A stretch of DNA of 64,000 bases from DYKG01 sp964596185 (GCA_964596185.1 CAZQUE010000005.1:1-64000), one strand, 5' to 3'. Positions 34,211 through 44,000 are shown, counted from the first letter of the stretch. The notes: generated by a model not told the origin, from the letters alone. Numbers and translations are program-made.

Positions 34211-34558
34211 ATGCCAGGAAGAAACGGAACAGGACCAGATGGAACAGGTCCGACAGGATTCAGAGGTAGAAGCGCAGGAAGGTGTGTCGGCCCCGATTCG
34301 ATCGATAGAAACTTCGCTAATGGTAGAGGATTTGCCTATCGAGCCAGAATGGGAAGAAACGGTGGCTATGGCAGACGCTGGCAGAACATGCCGCAATACA
34401 ATACGCCTACTGCTCAACCATCACCCACGGATATCGGTTCGAATGATATTGAGCAGGAGCTCAGTGAAATAAAAAATGCTATAATCGGACTCAACCAGAA
34501 ACTGGAAGAAAAACAGAAAATTATCGATGAACTCCAGCAGAAACTTGAAAGCAAATAA
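34211..34558 (+). CDS. DUF5320-like Gly/Arg-rich small protein with C-terminal coiled coil
   Basis: 115 residues. The start MPGRNGTGPDGTGPTGFRGRSAGRC is the signature N-terminus of DUF5320-type proteins, which are common beside NifX-like and Mrp genes in anaerobes. The middle is Gly/Arg/Asn-rich and probably disordered; the last ~45 residues form a coiled coil (EQELSEIKNAIIGLNQKLEE). AAAGGAG precedes the ATG. Function is not known; the company it keeps suggests a part in cluster assembly or a complex with the neighbouring proteins. Confidence 0.75.
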   Translation: MPGRNGTGPDGTGPTGFRGRSAGRCVGPDSIDRNFANGRGFAYRARMGRNGGYGRRWQNMPQYNTPTAQPSPTDIGSNDIEQELSEIKNAIIGLNQKLEEKQKIIDELQQKLESK

Positions 34559-34570
34559 AGGAAACCGAAC

Positions 34571-35524
34571 ATGACCGCTCAAGACAATGCCAATCCAAAA
34601 AACAACAATTCAGACAGCAGTTGCAACAGCCAGAGTTGCTCGGGATGCAGCCAAAGATCGGGCTGCAACCAGGCCAACAAGGATTCCCAGGACAACCATG
34701 TGGTCGGTGAAGGCTTTTTTGTCACTGAAAAGACGGTTATTGGCAGAACCATCGTCGTTCTTTCGGGTAAGGGCGGTGTTGGCAAAAGCACCGTGGCAGT
34801 TAACCTCGCCTCTTCTCTGGCTTCTCAGGGCTTGAGAGTCGGCCTGCTCGATATCGACCTGCATGGCCCAAGCATTCCAACCATGATGAAGTTGCAGACC
34901 AGCATGGTACAATCGATTGACAATAAGCTGATTCCGGCTGAACGCGGCGGCATAAAAGTAATGTCGGTTGGTCTGCTCCAGAAAAATAAGACCGATGCCC
35001 TTATCTGGCGTGGCCCGATGAAGGCCGGAGTAATCGAGCAACTTCTTCACGAAGTCGTATGGGGAACCCTCGACTACCTGGTTGTCGACTGTCCGCCGGG
35101 TACAGGTGATGAACCGCTGGCTATCTGCCAATCGATCAAGAATCCTTATGGTGCAGTAATTGTTACCACACCACAGGAAGTGGCCGCAGCCGACGTCAGA
35201 AAGTCGGTGAATTTCTGTCGACAGCTCAACATTGAAATTCTGGGTGTTGTCGAAAACATGAGCGGTTTTGTTTGTCCTGATTGCGGCAAGGAATACCCAA
35301 TTTTCGGTGCTGGCGCCGGCGCTAAAATTGCCCAGGAATTTTCACTGAATTTTCTCGGCAATATCCCCATAGATCCCGCGGTGGGAACCTGCAGCGACAA
35401 TGGTCACATGTTCGTCTACGATTACGGAAAAAGCGCATCAGGCAAAGCTTTTTCACGAATTCTCGACCAAGTTCTCGAACTGGCGGAAGAAAGAATCAAG
35501 CCGGCAGTTCAACAAAGTATCTGA
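34571..35524 (+). CDS. mrp: Mrp/NBP35 family P-loop ATPase, iron-sulfur carrier
   Basis: 317 residues. An N-terminal Ser/Asn/Cys-rich segment (SSCNSQSCSGCSQRSGC) supplies possible cluster ligands. The P-loop SGKGGVGKSTVAVNLA, the DIDLHGPSIP switch, VDCPPGTGDEPL and the late CPDC pair (residues near 236-239) define Mrp/ApbC-type ATPases that carry and deliver [4Fe-4S] clusters in the cytoplasm. It follows the DUF5320-like gene by 12 bases, with AAGGAAACC before the ATG. In Orp systems the Mrp partner is thought to help assemble the Orp cluster. Confidence 0.92.
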   Translation: MTAQDNANPKNNNSDSSCNSQSCSGCSQRSGCNQANKDSQDNHVVGEGFFVTEKTVIGRTIVVLSGKGGVGKSTVAVNLASSLASQGLRVGLLDIDLHGPSIPTMMKLQTSMVQSIDNKLIPAERGGIKVMSVGLLQKNKTDALIWRGPMKAGVIEQLLHEVVWGTLDYLVVDCPPGTGDEPLAICQSIKNPYGAVIVTTPQEVAAADVRKSVNFCRQLNIEILGVVENMSGFVCPDCGKEYPIFGAGAGAKIAQEFSLNFLGNIPIDPAVGTCSDNGHMFVYDYGKSASGKAFSRILDQVLELAEERIKPAVQQSI

Positions 35525-35525
35525 A

Positions 35526-35948
35526 ATGCTTAAACCGGCCAATAACTTGCAGATGCAATTAGATCAGCACAAATATTGCTTGCTTTGCGGCAATGAAAAC
35601 CCGATGTCAATGCGGCTAAAATTCGTGATTGACGAGCACACGGGCAAAGTAAGTGCTAAATTCAGATCTCATCTGCATCTGCAGGGCTACACCGGAATCA
35701 TGCACGGTGGAGTTATCTGCGCTCTGCTTGATTCAGCGATGACCAATCTTCTTTTTTCAAAAGGAATAAAGGCTGTAACCGGCGAACTGAACGTAAAATT
35801 TCACCAATCGGTTCCTTGCACCGCTGAAATAACTGTCAGCGCAGGTTTAACCAAGGCAGTTGACCCTCTTTATCTGGTGAATGCTGAGTTGCATTTTCAG
35901 CAAAGCCTTATGGCAAGTGCCCAGGCCAAGTTCATGCGGACGGTTTAA
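35526..35948 (+). CDS. PaaI-type hotdog-fold thioesterase
   Basis: 140 residues. The hotdog helix and catalytic region GYTGIMHGGVICALLDSAMTNLLF and the strand GELNVKFHQSVPC match the PaaI-like acyl-CoA thioesterases. It starts with ATG one base after the Mrp stop codon, with no ribosome binding site, so it is probably translated by coupling. The substrate and its link to the iron-sulfur genes are unknown. Confidence 0.85.
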   Translation: MLKPANNLQMQLDQHKYCLLCGNENPMSMRLKFVIDEHTGKVSAKFRSHLHLQGYTGIMHGGVICALLDSAMTNLLFSKGIKAVTGELNVKFHQSVPCTAEITVSAGLTKAVDPLYLVNAELHFQQSLMASAQAKFMRTV

Positions 35949-35949
35949 A

Positions 35950-36801
35950 ATGATCAGAATTACTACGATTGTCGACAACCATGCTCTGCCTTCATTTAAG
36001 GCAGAGCATGGTTATTCTTTATATGTTGAGGCCGAGAACAGCAAAATTCTTTTTGACACCGGTCAAGGACAGGCTTTTCGCGACAACGTCGCCATGCTGG
36101 CAGTAGATCTGACACAAATCGATTTTCTGGTTCTAAGCCATGGTCATTACGACCATACCGGCAATTTAAAATGGTTTCTTGAAACCAATTCCCGCGCCAG
36201 GGTCTATAGCCTGCAAGGCACTGAAAAACCAAGATATCGGCAACGAGAAAATGGTTCCATGAAAGAAATCGGTATGACCGCAGAAAACCACCAGTTTTTC
36301 ATAGATCTGCCGGCATGGAGAAAGTGCCAACCCCAGACCGGTCGGGCACAACCGACGTACCTTGCGCCGAGAATTGGCCTTACTGGCGAAATTCCACGAA
36401 CTTCTGCTTTTGAACCCCCTGAAAAGTATTTTTTTCTGGATATTCGGGCAGAAAAACCAGACCCGGTCAAAGATGACAACTCGCTCTGGCTAGAGACGGA
36501 GACAGGGGTAATTCTTCTCTGTGGCTGTTGTCATTCTGGGCTGATTAATACAATTTCGGCGATAAAAGATTTCCTTGGCGAGAAATTCAAATTGAGGGGG
36601 GTTATCGGCGGCATGCACCTTACAGATACCAGCAAATCAAGGCTTGATAAAACAGTTGAATTTCTAAACCAGCTTGAGCCGGAATTTATAATCCCTGCCC
36701 ACTGCACTGGCGCAACTTTAGTTCAATCGATGTTCAAACCCGAAATTGTCATCAGCAAATCGGCGGCTGGAAAAATTTTTGAATTTTCTTCAACAGGCTA
36801 A
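35950..36801 (+). CDS. Metallo-beta-lactamase-fold hydrolase
   Basis: 283 residues. The metal-binding signature is SHGHYDHTGN near residue 60; a later His in CCHSGL and a terminal PAHCTG complete the ligand set. The chain order, with VDN at the start and EHGYSLYVE next, is that of the MBL subfamily near 7,8-dihydropterin-6-yl-methyl synthase-like proteins; the reaction is unknown. It starts one base after the thioesterase stop and is probably coupled. Codons 10-22 contain a 16-bp perfect hairpin, described separately. Confidence 0.85.
   Translation: MIRITTIVDNHALPSFKAEHGYSLYVEAENSKILFDTGQGQAFRDNVAMLAVDLTQIDFLVLSHGHYDHTGNLKWFLETNSRARVYSLQGTEKPRYRQRENGSMKEIGMTAENHQFFIDLPAWRKCQPQTGRAQPTYLAPRIGLTGEIPRTSAFEPPEKYFFLDIRAEKPDPVKDDNSLWLETETGVILLCGCCHSGLINTISAIKDFLGEKFKLRGVIGGMHLTDTSKSRLDKTVEFLNQLEPEFIIPAHCTGATLVQSMFKPEIVISKSAAGKIFEFSSTG
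35977..36013 (+). repeat. Perfect 16-bp hairpin inside the start of the MBL gene
   Basis: AACCATGCTCTGCCTT (35977-35992) and AAGGCAGAGCATGGTT (35998-36013) are exact inverse complements around loop CATTT. It lies in coding sequence that reads as normal protein, and no T run follows. Confidence 0.9.
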
Positions 36802-36815
36802 CGGCAAATAATAGT

Positions 36816-36844
36816 TTGCGACCAAGGCCAGCAAAGTTTACAAT
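36816..36844 (+). promoter_or_regulatory. Sigma-70-type promoter for the WG-repeat gene
   Basis: TTGCGA (36816-36821), 17-bp spacer, TACAAT (36839-36844). AAGGAG lies six bases before the ATG at 36872. Confidence 0.6.
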
Positions 36845-36871
36845 GGCTCTGAATTATCAGAAGGAGCCATT

Positions 36872-38329
36872 ATGTCAGCAATAAATCTCCGGTTTTTCAG
36901 ATTGATATGGATTTTCGTTTTTTTGCTAGCCAATTTAAATTTTGTTGAAGCATCTGCGCCCCTGGCACCAATAAAAGCGGACAAGCAGGAACGATACGGT
37001 TTCATCGACCGCGAAGGCAAACTGGTGATTGAAGGCCAATTTGAAGATGCCGGGCGCTTTTCTCAGGGATTTGCACCGGTTTTTTTCGAAGGGGCCTGGT
37101 TTTTCATCGATGCGCGTGGAGCAAACGCCTTTTCTCGAACTTTCACTGAGATAAAAGGCTTTAAAGAAGGTCTGGCCGCAGTTAAAGAAGAAAATTCCTG
37201 GGGCTATATCGACATCTCGGGAAAAATGGTAATTGCATGCCAGTTCGAAGAAGCCTATGATTTTTCCGAAGGTTTGGCATGCGTGCAAATTGGCAAAAAA
37301 GAAGATGGCAGCGCCAAATACGGTTACATCGATTCGACTGGGAAATTTGCCATTGATCCATTTCTTGAGTTCTACGACAATCAGTATTTTTCATGGCCAA
37401 CAGCCTTTTCTGAAGGACTTGCAAGTGGCTGGATAAAGCAAGACAATGAGCAACCCATGGTCGGTTATTTTGACCGAAACGGCGAAACGGTAATTGCCCC
37501 TGCGTTCATCGAAGGCGGTCGATTTAGTCAGGGTTTGGCACCGGTAAGCACTTCAGACGACTCTGAAAAAGGCGGAAGATATATCAAAAAAGATGGCTCA
37601 TTTGCTTTCAGGCAGGAGTTTGCAAGAACCGGCCCTTTCAGCGATGGATTGGCACCGGTTGCATTTGCCAATCCCAGTAACGAGCAGAGCTGGGGTTATA
37701 TCGACGAGAGTGGCAAAACAGTCATAGCCGCTGGCTACACCTATGCCGAACCCTTCATTGACGGGATTGCCAGAGTTTTTATCGGCGATTTCAGCAACGA
37801 GGCCTATATAGACACCACCGGCAAGGTGATCTGCTCTACCAAAGAACTAAAAAACCGACCGGCCGACCAGATTTGCGGCAATCTCAGCCCGGATGCAATG
37901 GCCTGCTCATCTTTCCTGCCGCCATCGAAAAGCGGTAGAACCGATTACAAGCCGGAAAACGTCTGTGATGGCAATCGCTATACTGCCTGGATAGAAGGAC
38001 AAAAAGGGAATGGCATTGGAGAATGGCTTGAGTTCCAATATGAAGCTGAATGCCATTTCAAAAAGATCATTATTCTGAATGGATATCAGAGAAACCTGAA
38101 TCAAAGTTCTTCGGCCTTCAAAAGAAATCTCAGGCCTGCAAGAATCAAAATCACCAATGAACATTCAGACGAGATAATTGTTGAAGTAGCTGACAAGGCT
38201 GAAGAGCAAAGCTTTGAGCTAAATTTGCGCGGACACAATCTTCGAATTACCATTCTTGCGGTTCACCAGACCGGCAATGAAGATCCGGATTGCGGCTTTT
38301 CCGAAATAACATTAATGGGGAACTTTTAA
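36872..38329 (+). CDS. Secreted WG-repeat protein with a C-terminal discoidin-like domain
   Basis: 485 residues with a signal peptide (FRLIWIFVFLLANLNFVEA). About eight WG (KWG) repeats fill residues 35-330, each of the type YGFIDREGKLVI...F..A..FSQGFAPV, for example at 45, 93, 143, 189 and 267. The last ~145 residues (CSSFLPPSKSG, NVCDGNRYTAWIEG, GEWLEFQYE, FKKIIILNGYQ) form a jelly-roll of the galactose/F5-F8-type seen as a glycan-binding module attached to secreted NADases and other proteins. WG repeats are probable beta-propeller-like binding scaffolds. It likely acts at the cell surface; the ligand is unknown. Confidence 0.82.
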   Translation: MSAINLRFFRLIWIFVFLLANLNFVEASAPLAPIKADKQERYGFIDREGKLVIEGQFEDAGRFSQGFAPVFFEGAWFFIDARGANAFSRTFTEIKGFKEGLAAVKEENSWGYIDISGKMVIACQFEEAYDFSEGLACVQIGKKEDGSAKYGYIDSTGKFAIDPFLEFYDNQYFSWPTAFSEGLASGWIKQDNEQPMVGYFDRNGETVIAPAFIEGGRFSQGLAPVSTSDDSEKGGRYIKKDGSFAFRQEFARTGPFSDGLAPVAFANPSNEQSWGYIDESGKTVIAAGYTYAEPFIDGIARVFIGDFSNEAYIDTTGKVICSTKELKNRPADQICGNLSPDAMACSSFLPPSKSGRTDYKPENVCDGNRYTAWIEGQKGNGIGEWLEFQYEAECHFKKIIILNGYQRNLNQSSSAFKRNLRPARIKITNEHSDEIIVEVADKAEEQSFELNLRGHNLRITILAVHQTGNEDPDCGFSEITLMGNF

Positions 38330-38402
38330 TTTTGTCATGATCTTTAACCGGATATAAAGGCTAGAATCAAGTCTAGAGCACACTTTTACCGTTGTTGAAC
38401 GC

Positions 38403-38431
38403 TTGACGAGTTACAATTCTTACTTTAGAAT
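38403..38431 (+). promoter_or_regulatory. Sigma-70-type promoter for the NMT1-PAS gene
   Basis: TTGACG (38403-38408), 17-bp spacer and TAGAAT (38426-38431). The start point would be about 38438, leaving only some eight bases before the ATG and no ribosome binding site. Confidence 0.6.
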
Positions 38432-38445
38432 CAATATTAACAAAT

Positions 38446-40206
38446 ATGTTTCGCTCGTTTTACAAAGAGGGTCAAAGTTTTTTCTGCAGATTATCATTCA
38501 TTTTTCTGCTGCTTTTTTTCCTGCCAGGAACAATCACTCTGGCAAATTCCGCTTCACAATTGCTTCCAAGCCTGGATCGGGTTTCCCTGAAACTAAAATG
38601 GAAGCATCAGTTTCAGTTTGCCGGCTATTATGCGGCCCTTGCCAAAGGATTTTATCGTGAAGTTGGCCTTGATGTAGAGATTAACGAGCTAGAGTCCTCT
38701 GAAAATGTTTTTAATTCTGTGCTTGATGGCAAATGTGAATTTGGCATCGCCGGTTCCGACATTGCCCTGAAAAGATCAGAAGGACATCCGGTAGTCGTTC
38801 TGGCTGCTATTTACCAACATTCTCCTATGGTTTTCCTTACCCCTGAGTCCACGGGAATTCAAAATATTCACCAGCTTTCTGGCCGCAAAGTAATGCTTGA
38901 AGAGCATTCTGCAGAGCTATTGGCCTATCTGAAAATGGAAAAAATTGATCTAAAGCAGCTGAATCTGGTCGAGCATTCCTACGGTGTACAGGAACTGATC
39001 AATGGGCAGGTTGATGTTATATCGGCCTATGTAAACGACGAACCATTCAATCTTAAGGAACGAAAAATTCCATATCGAACATTTTTTCCACAATCGAGTG
39101 GCATCGATTTCTATGGCGACGTTTTATTCACGACCGAGAACCAGATTAAACACTATCCGCAAAGAGTGAAAAATTTCCTTGCCGCATCGATAAAAGGCTG
39201 GAATTATGCTCTTGCAAACCCGGAAGAAATTGTCGAGCTTATTTTCACCAAATATTCCCAGCGCCATAGTCGGGAACATCTGCGTTTTGAAGCCGAAGGT
39301 GCGAGAAAGCTTATTTTACCGGAAGTTGTGCCTATCGGCTACATGAATGAAGGCCGCTGGAACCATATTCTGGAAAAATACCAGGGTCTCGGCCTCCTAA
39401 AAAAACCGATCAACCTTGAAAGTTTTATTTATTCGGCCGAACCGAAGCCAGCCAATTACTTTTTGATCATCATTCAGGTAATAGAAGTGATTCTGGCAAT
39501 TCTCGCCGTATGGTTTGTCTGGCGTTTCATTCGCATTTACTCTTCGAATGAAGATCTACAACGCAACAATTTCGACCTGCAACGCAGGCTAGGCAAAGCA
39601 CAACAGCGTTTTTCATTGCTGTTGGCCAATCTTCCGGGCATGGCCTATCGCTGCAAATTTGACGAAAAATACAGTATGGTCTTTGTCAGCCAGGGTGCTT
39701 TCGATTTAACCGGATATTATCCAGATGAAATGGTAAAAAACAAGGCCATTGCCTTTTCCGATATCATTCATCAGGATGACCGTAAAATGGTCTATGAAGA
39801 GGTGAAAAAAAGCTTTCATCGTGGCGAGCCGTTCAAGATTGTTTATCGCATAAAATGCCGCGATGGTTCAGTTAAATGGGTTCATGAACAAGGGCGTTTT
39901 GCATCCAACAATTTCAAAAAGCTGCGAATTGAAGGTTTTATCTTTGACATTACCGAATCCAGGATAATCAGTCTTGAAAATGAAAAACTCTGCGGACAAC
40001 TTGAACAATCAAAATTTGAGATTAAAAAGCTTCGCAGCATGCTTCCACTATGCTCTGCCTGCAGGAAAATCCGCGACGATCAAAAATATTTCGAAGAAAT
40101 TGAAAATTATATGCAAAACCATGACACTAGCGAATTTGCAACTGGAGTTTGTCCAGACTGCGCCCGAATTCTGTATCCGGAATTCAACCTTGAAGATAAG
40201 CAATGA
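38446..40206 (+). CDS. Membrane sensor with NMT1/THI5-like domain, PAS domain and terminal cysteine module
   Basis: 586 residues. A signal/anchor (15-37) leads to a periplasmic NMT1/THI5-like solute-binding domain (about 45-310: LKLKWKHQFQFAGYYAALAKGFYREVGLDVE). A membrane helix (about 340-365) and a short coiled coil precede a PAS domain (about 385-510). The C-terminus is LPLCSACRKIRDD...GVCPDCARILYPEF, a four-cysteine module often found after PAS or receiver domains and presumed to bind metal. There is no kinase, GGDEF, EAL or phosphatase domain, so output must go through a partner. The thiamine-precursor-like binding domain suggests a pyrimidine or similar ligand, by inference only. Confidence 0.85.
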   Translation: MFRSFYKEGQSFFCRLSFIFLLLFFLPGTITLANSASQLLPSLDRVSLKLKWKHQFQFAGYYAALAKGFYREVGLDVEINELESSENVFNSVLDGKCEFGIAGSDIALKRSEGHPVVVLAAIYQHSPMVFLTPESTGIQNIHQLSGRKVMLEEHSAELLAYLKMEKIDLKQLNLVEHSYGVQELINGQVDVISAYVNDEPFNLKERKIPYRTFFPQSSGIDFYGDVLFTTENQIKHYPQRVKNFLAASIKGWNYALANPEEIVELIFTKYSQRHSREHLRFEAEGARKLILPEVVPIGYMNEGRWNHILEKYQGLGLLKKPINLESFIYSAEPKPANYFLIIIQVIEVILAILAVWFVWRFIRIYSSNEDLQRNNFDLQRRLGKAQQRFSLLLANLPGMAYRCKFDEKYSMVFVSQGAFDLTGYYPDEMVKNKAIAFSDIIHQDDRKMVYEEVKKSFHRGEPFKIVYRIKCRDGSVKWVHEQGRFASNNFKKLRIEGFIFDITESRIISLENEKLCGQLEQSKFEIKKLRSMLPLCSACRKIRDDQKYFEEIENYMQNHDTSEFATGVCPDCARILYPEFNLEDKQ

Positions 40207-40214
40207 ATTTTGTT

Positions 40215-40769
40215 TTAAAGGCTCAGCCAGATAACCAGAATCGTAATCAGGGTTCCTCCGAGAAAAGTTAAAGATAGAGCTTTGCGCTTGGCTTTAATTT
40301 TCCAGAAAATAAAAATGCCAGAAATGTACATTAAAATCATGGCGAGGGCGAAGGCAAAACCCAAATAATCAAAAACTTTTCCGCCCCGAGCTCGATGCAA
40401 AATGACCAAAGAAAAGAGCAAGTCGGGTTTTCTCAGGTCAAGCACTGCTTCGCCTGGATTTTCACCGGGCGACAGGTTCAAATTTATGCTTGAAGGCTGT
40501 CCCCAGTATATTTCTCCTCGAACGAGCCGAGGTTCTCCAACCGGCAAAGAACTTTCACCACGTTGGCGCAAAAAATTGCTTATCAGTTGCTTCTGCGCAG
40601 AAAGATCTTCAAAAGAAGAATTTTCAAGCTGAAGAACGTGCTTCTCTTTAACCAGCTCTCCGCGCTGGTCAACAATGATCAGAGCGCCGGTAATAGCGTA
40701 TATGAAAGCCAAAGGAAGAAAAAAGATCGAGATATAACCGTGAATTTTGACCCATGTTGCTGTTGTCAT
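40215..40769 (-). CDS. PepSY-associated membrane protein
   Basis: 184 residues with membrane helices near 10-32, 136-155 and 164-184 around a periplasmic loop. The start WVKIHGYISIFFLPLAFIYAITGALII and the late LHRARGGKVFDYLGFAFALAMILMYISG match the PepSY-TM family, whose members often act in iron or heme-related membrane electron transfer. It is a short member, lacking a full PepSY domain pair. A perfect palindrome TTGTAATA-n5-TATTACAA lies 29 bases upstream of its start. Confidence 0.75.
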   Translation of the reverse strand: MTTATWVKIHGYISIFFLPLAFIYAITGALIIVDQRGELVKEKHVLQLENSSFEDLSAQKQLISNFLRQRGESSLPVGEPRLVRGEIYWGQPSSINLNLSPGENPGEAVLDLRKPDLLFSLVILHRARGGKVFDYLGFAFALAMILMYISGIFIFWKIKAKRKALSLTFLGGTLITILVIWLSL

Positions 40770-40797
40770 GAATGATTCCTGATTTTAAACATTACTT

Positions 40798-40818
40798 TTG
40801 TAATACCTCATATTACAA
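40798..40818. promoter_or_regulatory. Palindromic operator candidate upstream of the PepSY gene
   Basis: TTGTAATA-CCTCA-TATTACAA, perfect 8-bp arms with five bases between. It lies 29 bases upstream of the PepSY start codon, where a repressor of that gene would bind. The regulator is not known; the sequence does not match the Fur consensus. Confidence 0.5.
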
Positions 40819-41015
40819 TATTATTTATTTAAAATTCAAGTCAGGACTATTTTATGTACAGCGACAAATGTGTTATCATCAAACAAATTGAGGAATTTTT
40901 CTGAGGAGAACTAAAAACAAACATTGCCGGCTTTTTTGTTTTGCCATTTAGGGAATTTTCTTGAAATTGCAAAAGCTTCAGAAAGCCTAAGCAATGGAAT
41001 TATTGAGATATCTGC

Positions 41016-44000
41016 TTGAACGAGGGTTTAATAAAAGATTCTACTGTTGAAACGCACAGAAAAAAACGCCTGTTTTTTCTGTGGCTTCTTGCGATACTGA
41101 TTTTTTTGATTTCTTTTTCAGCGTTGATTTTTGAAGAGCTTCTGATTGCAAGACTAAATAAAAGCGACAAGGAGCTTGCACTTAACGGGCTTGCCTACGT
41201 CGATCAATCGCTTGCACAACACACAGAGAGAATAAAAACCCATGCAAGGGACTGGGCTGTCTGGGATGAAATATATGAATACCTGAGGTATCAAAACCCG
41301 GCCTTTTATAAAAGCAGCCTTGGAGCAGATTCAATTAGATCCGCCGGAATAGGCTGTTTGATCATAACTGATGTCGATGGTGCCATTGTAGCTACGACTA
41401 CCATAAACCAGGAAACCGGTGATGCCTCTTTTTACGAGGAATTTTCTTCAGAGAAATTTCCTAATGACCTTCTATCGGCACTTTCATTCATATCTAATTC
41501 AACCGGGAATTCTGGAATCTTCAACAGCTCGAATGGCCTGAAGCTTTTTGCCGCGCATCCCGTGTTGCGTTCCGATTCTTCTGGACCGCCATCAGGCGCT
41601 GTTTTCATGGCCATCGATTTCAACGAAAAACTATTTGAAAAAATCAGGTTCAAGGGGTTGAGAAAGCTGGCTATTGAACCATACAATACCAAAACTATTT
41701 CCGACCCGGCTCTTTTCAGACAGATACCCAACCAGGTTTACGTCAAAGACAACCAGGATTACTGGTTGATCCACAAGATAAAGCACGATTATTCCGGCAG
41801 ACCAGTTGCGATTATAACTCTGGAAATAAACAAGCAGTTCAAAACTTTTGCCAAAAGCACCTTTATTTCCGCTCTGACATTGCTGATCATCTGCCTGGTC
41901 ATTCTTGTTGTTTTTCAAAATTCCATTCAAGTAGATTCTGCTGCGGATTTTAAATCCATGAAAGATTCGATTCCAAACCAGCCATTTTACTATCGGCCAG
42001 TCTTTTGGGCTACCATTGCAGGCCTGCTGGTAACCAGCGTTTTGTTTTTTGCCGTTCGCAGCGAAGAATTGGAGGATCGTCACAATCGTTTCATCGAGGA
42101 AGCCGAAACCGGCATTCAAAAGCTCAGATTGCGAATGGACAATATCAAGCTCAGCCTTAAATCCGTCAGAAGCTTTTATAATTCATCTGAGACAGTGAAT
42201 CCTGATGAATTCAAGGGTTTTTGTGAAGATATCATCAAAGAAAGCCAATCGCTAAATACGATTTTCTGGGTTCCCCGGGTATATTTGCATGAGCGCAGGG
42301 CCTTCGAAGCTCAGGCATCAATAGATTTTTCCGGTTACCGCATAACGGAAGTTTTCGGTGAAAACCAGATCAAAACGGCCGATGACCGGGATCAGTTTTT
42401 TCCGGTTCTGTTTCTGCATCCGCGACTTGGGAATGAGGTATGCATTGGCCTGGACCTCTCTGACCGGGAACTTGACCCAGCATCAATCCAAAAATCGATC
42501 AAGAGTGGAGAAGCCTTCATTTCAAAGCCTTTCAAAGCGATTCAGGAAAGAGGACAGCGTTTGTCATTGATTGTGGCTGTGCCAGTATACCAGCAATCCG
42601 ACAAGGTTCCGGTCGCATTAAGTCGAAATAGCCTGTTTAAGGGTTTTGTTGCTGGAATCGTCGACATTGAAACCCTTTTTCGCGGAATTTCTTCTGAAGA
42701 CGAAATTGGAATTGCGGCTTTTTCAGCTGTTAATGGCAAGCTGGTGCCGTTTTTTCACAATCCCGGCTGGCCAGAATTTGGTTATGAAACCCAACATGAG
42801 TTCAATTACGCCAACTGGCATATCGTTTTGAAAATTTTTTCCAACCATGGTCGAGAGAGTTTCAAATGGCATTGGAAAACCATCTTTGCCCTGATCATCG
42901 GCTTTTTGATCTGCGCCCTTTTCATAAGCATCTCATGGCACCAGGAAAGTCGGGTGCAGATTATTTACTCGGTATTAGCCGAAGCCCAGGCTGGCGAACT
43001 GATGAAAGAGATCAGTATAAAATCAAAAATACTCTGGCCAGCCGCCGCATCCATTTTTCTTTTCCTGCTTTTACTACTGTTTATAAAATCCGATTTTGAC
43101 TACGAGCGAACCAGGCAGCGCTCTCAGGATCTTACAACCAGAATTAAACAGATATGGGAACAAAATCTCAGAAAAGAAGCCCAACTTTTGAAAATTCAGC
43201 TCGACAATCTTGAGCACGACGAAGAAATGCAACAGCTTTTTTTGAATCAGCAGAGAGAGAAACTGCTCCAGTATTGTCGGGACAGGTTTTCCAGAATACA
43301 GGAAAACAATGGGATCACCCACTTTTACTTCATTAACCCGGATTCCAGAGTTTTCTTAAGAGTCCATGCGGCAGACCGCCATGGCGATCAAATCACCCGA
43401 AAGACCCTGCAATCGACCATAGAAACAGGCAAGGACAATCACGGCATCGAATTCGGACCCCTGGGGACTTTTTCGCTCAGGTGCGTCAGACCCTGGAAGT
43501 TTGCCAACAAGGTTCAGGGCTATCTTGAGCTGGGCAAGGAAATAGAGCACCTTCTTTCAGATTTGAACGAGGCGGCAGGAGAGAATCTCTTCGTTGCCAT
43601 CAACAAGAAAGCCGTTTCCAAAGAATCGTTTGAACTTGGGCGAAAAGTTTTCAACCTCTCGGGAAATTGGGACGATTTTGAAAATTTCGTTATCATCAGC
43701 CAATCTCTTACCACACTCCCCGAATCGGTGAAAAGCTTTCTCAAGATTAACCAGATAGACGCCTTGCGAAACCGCTTTGCCGAATTCAAAGATCAAGGTC
43801 GCTCCTGGAACTGCTTCAGTTTCCCAATTCAGGCACTGGACAAACAAAACATTGCCGAGATTTTCATTTTGCAAAACATGACTGACGAGAACTCTGCCCG
43901 AAGAAAAGAACTCCTTCTCAGCCTGATCGGCAGTCTGGTAATTTTTGCAGCGATGTTTTTGCTGGTCTCATTTTATCTGGGCGGAATAGAATCGCGAATA

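Noticed and set aside
31313..36801. A nitrogen-fixation (nif) cluster because of DraG-like, NifX-like and sigma-54 regulator genes
   Set aside because: No nitrogenase structural genes, DraT or NifA-type activator are present; the set fits an Orp/Mrp-type locus better.
36843..36870. RNA hairpin ATGGCTC/GAGCCAT hiding the ribosome binding site of the WG-repeat gene
   Set aside because: Its left arm overlaps the -10 box (36839-36844) and lies before the expected start point, so it would not be in the message; at most it is a DNA site.
40920..40960. AT-rich hairpin AAAACAAA/TTTGTTTT as a terminator before the giant kinase
   Set aside because: The stem is only A-T pairs with a large loop and no gene ends before it on that strand.
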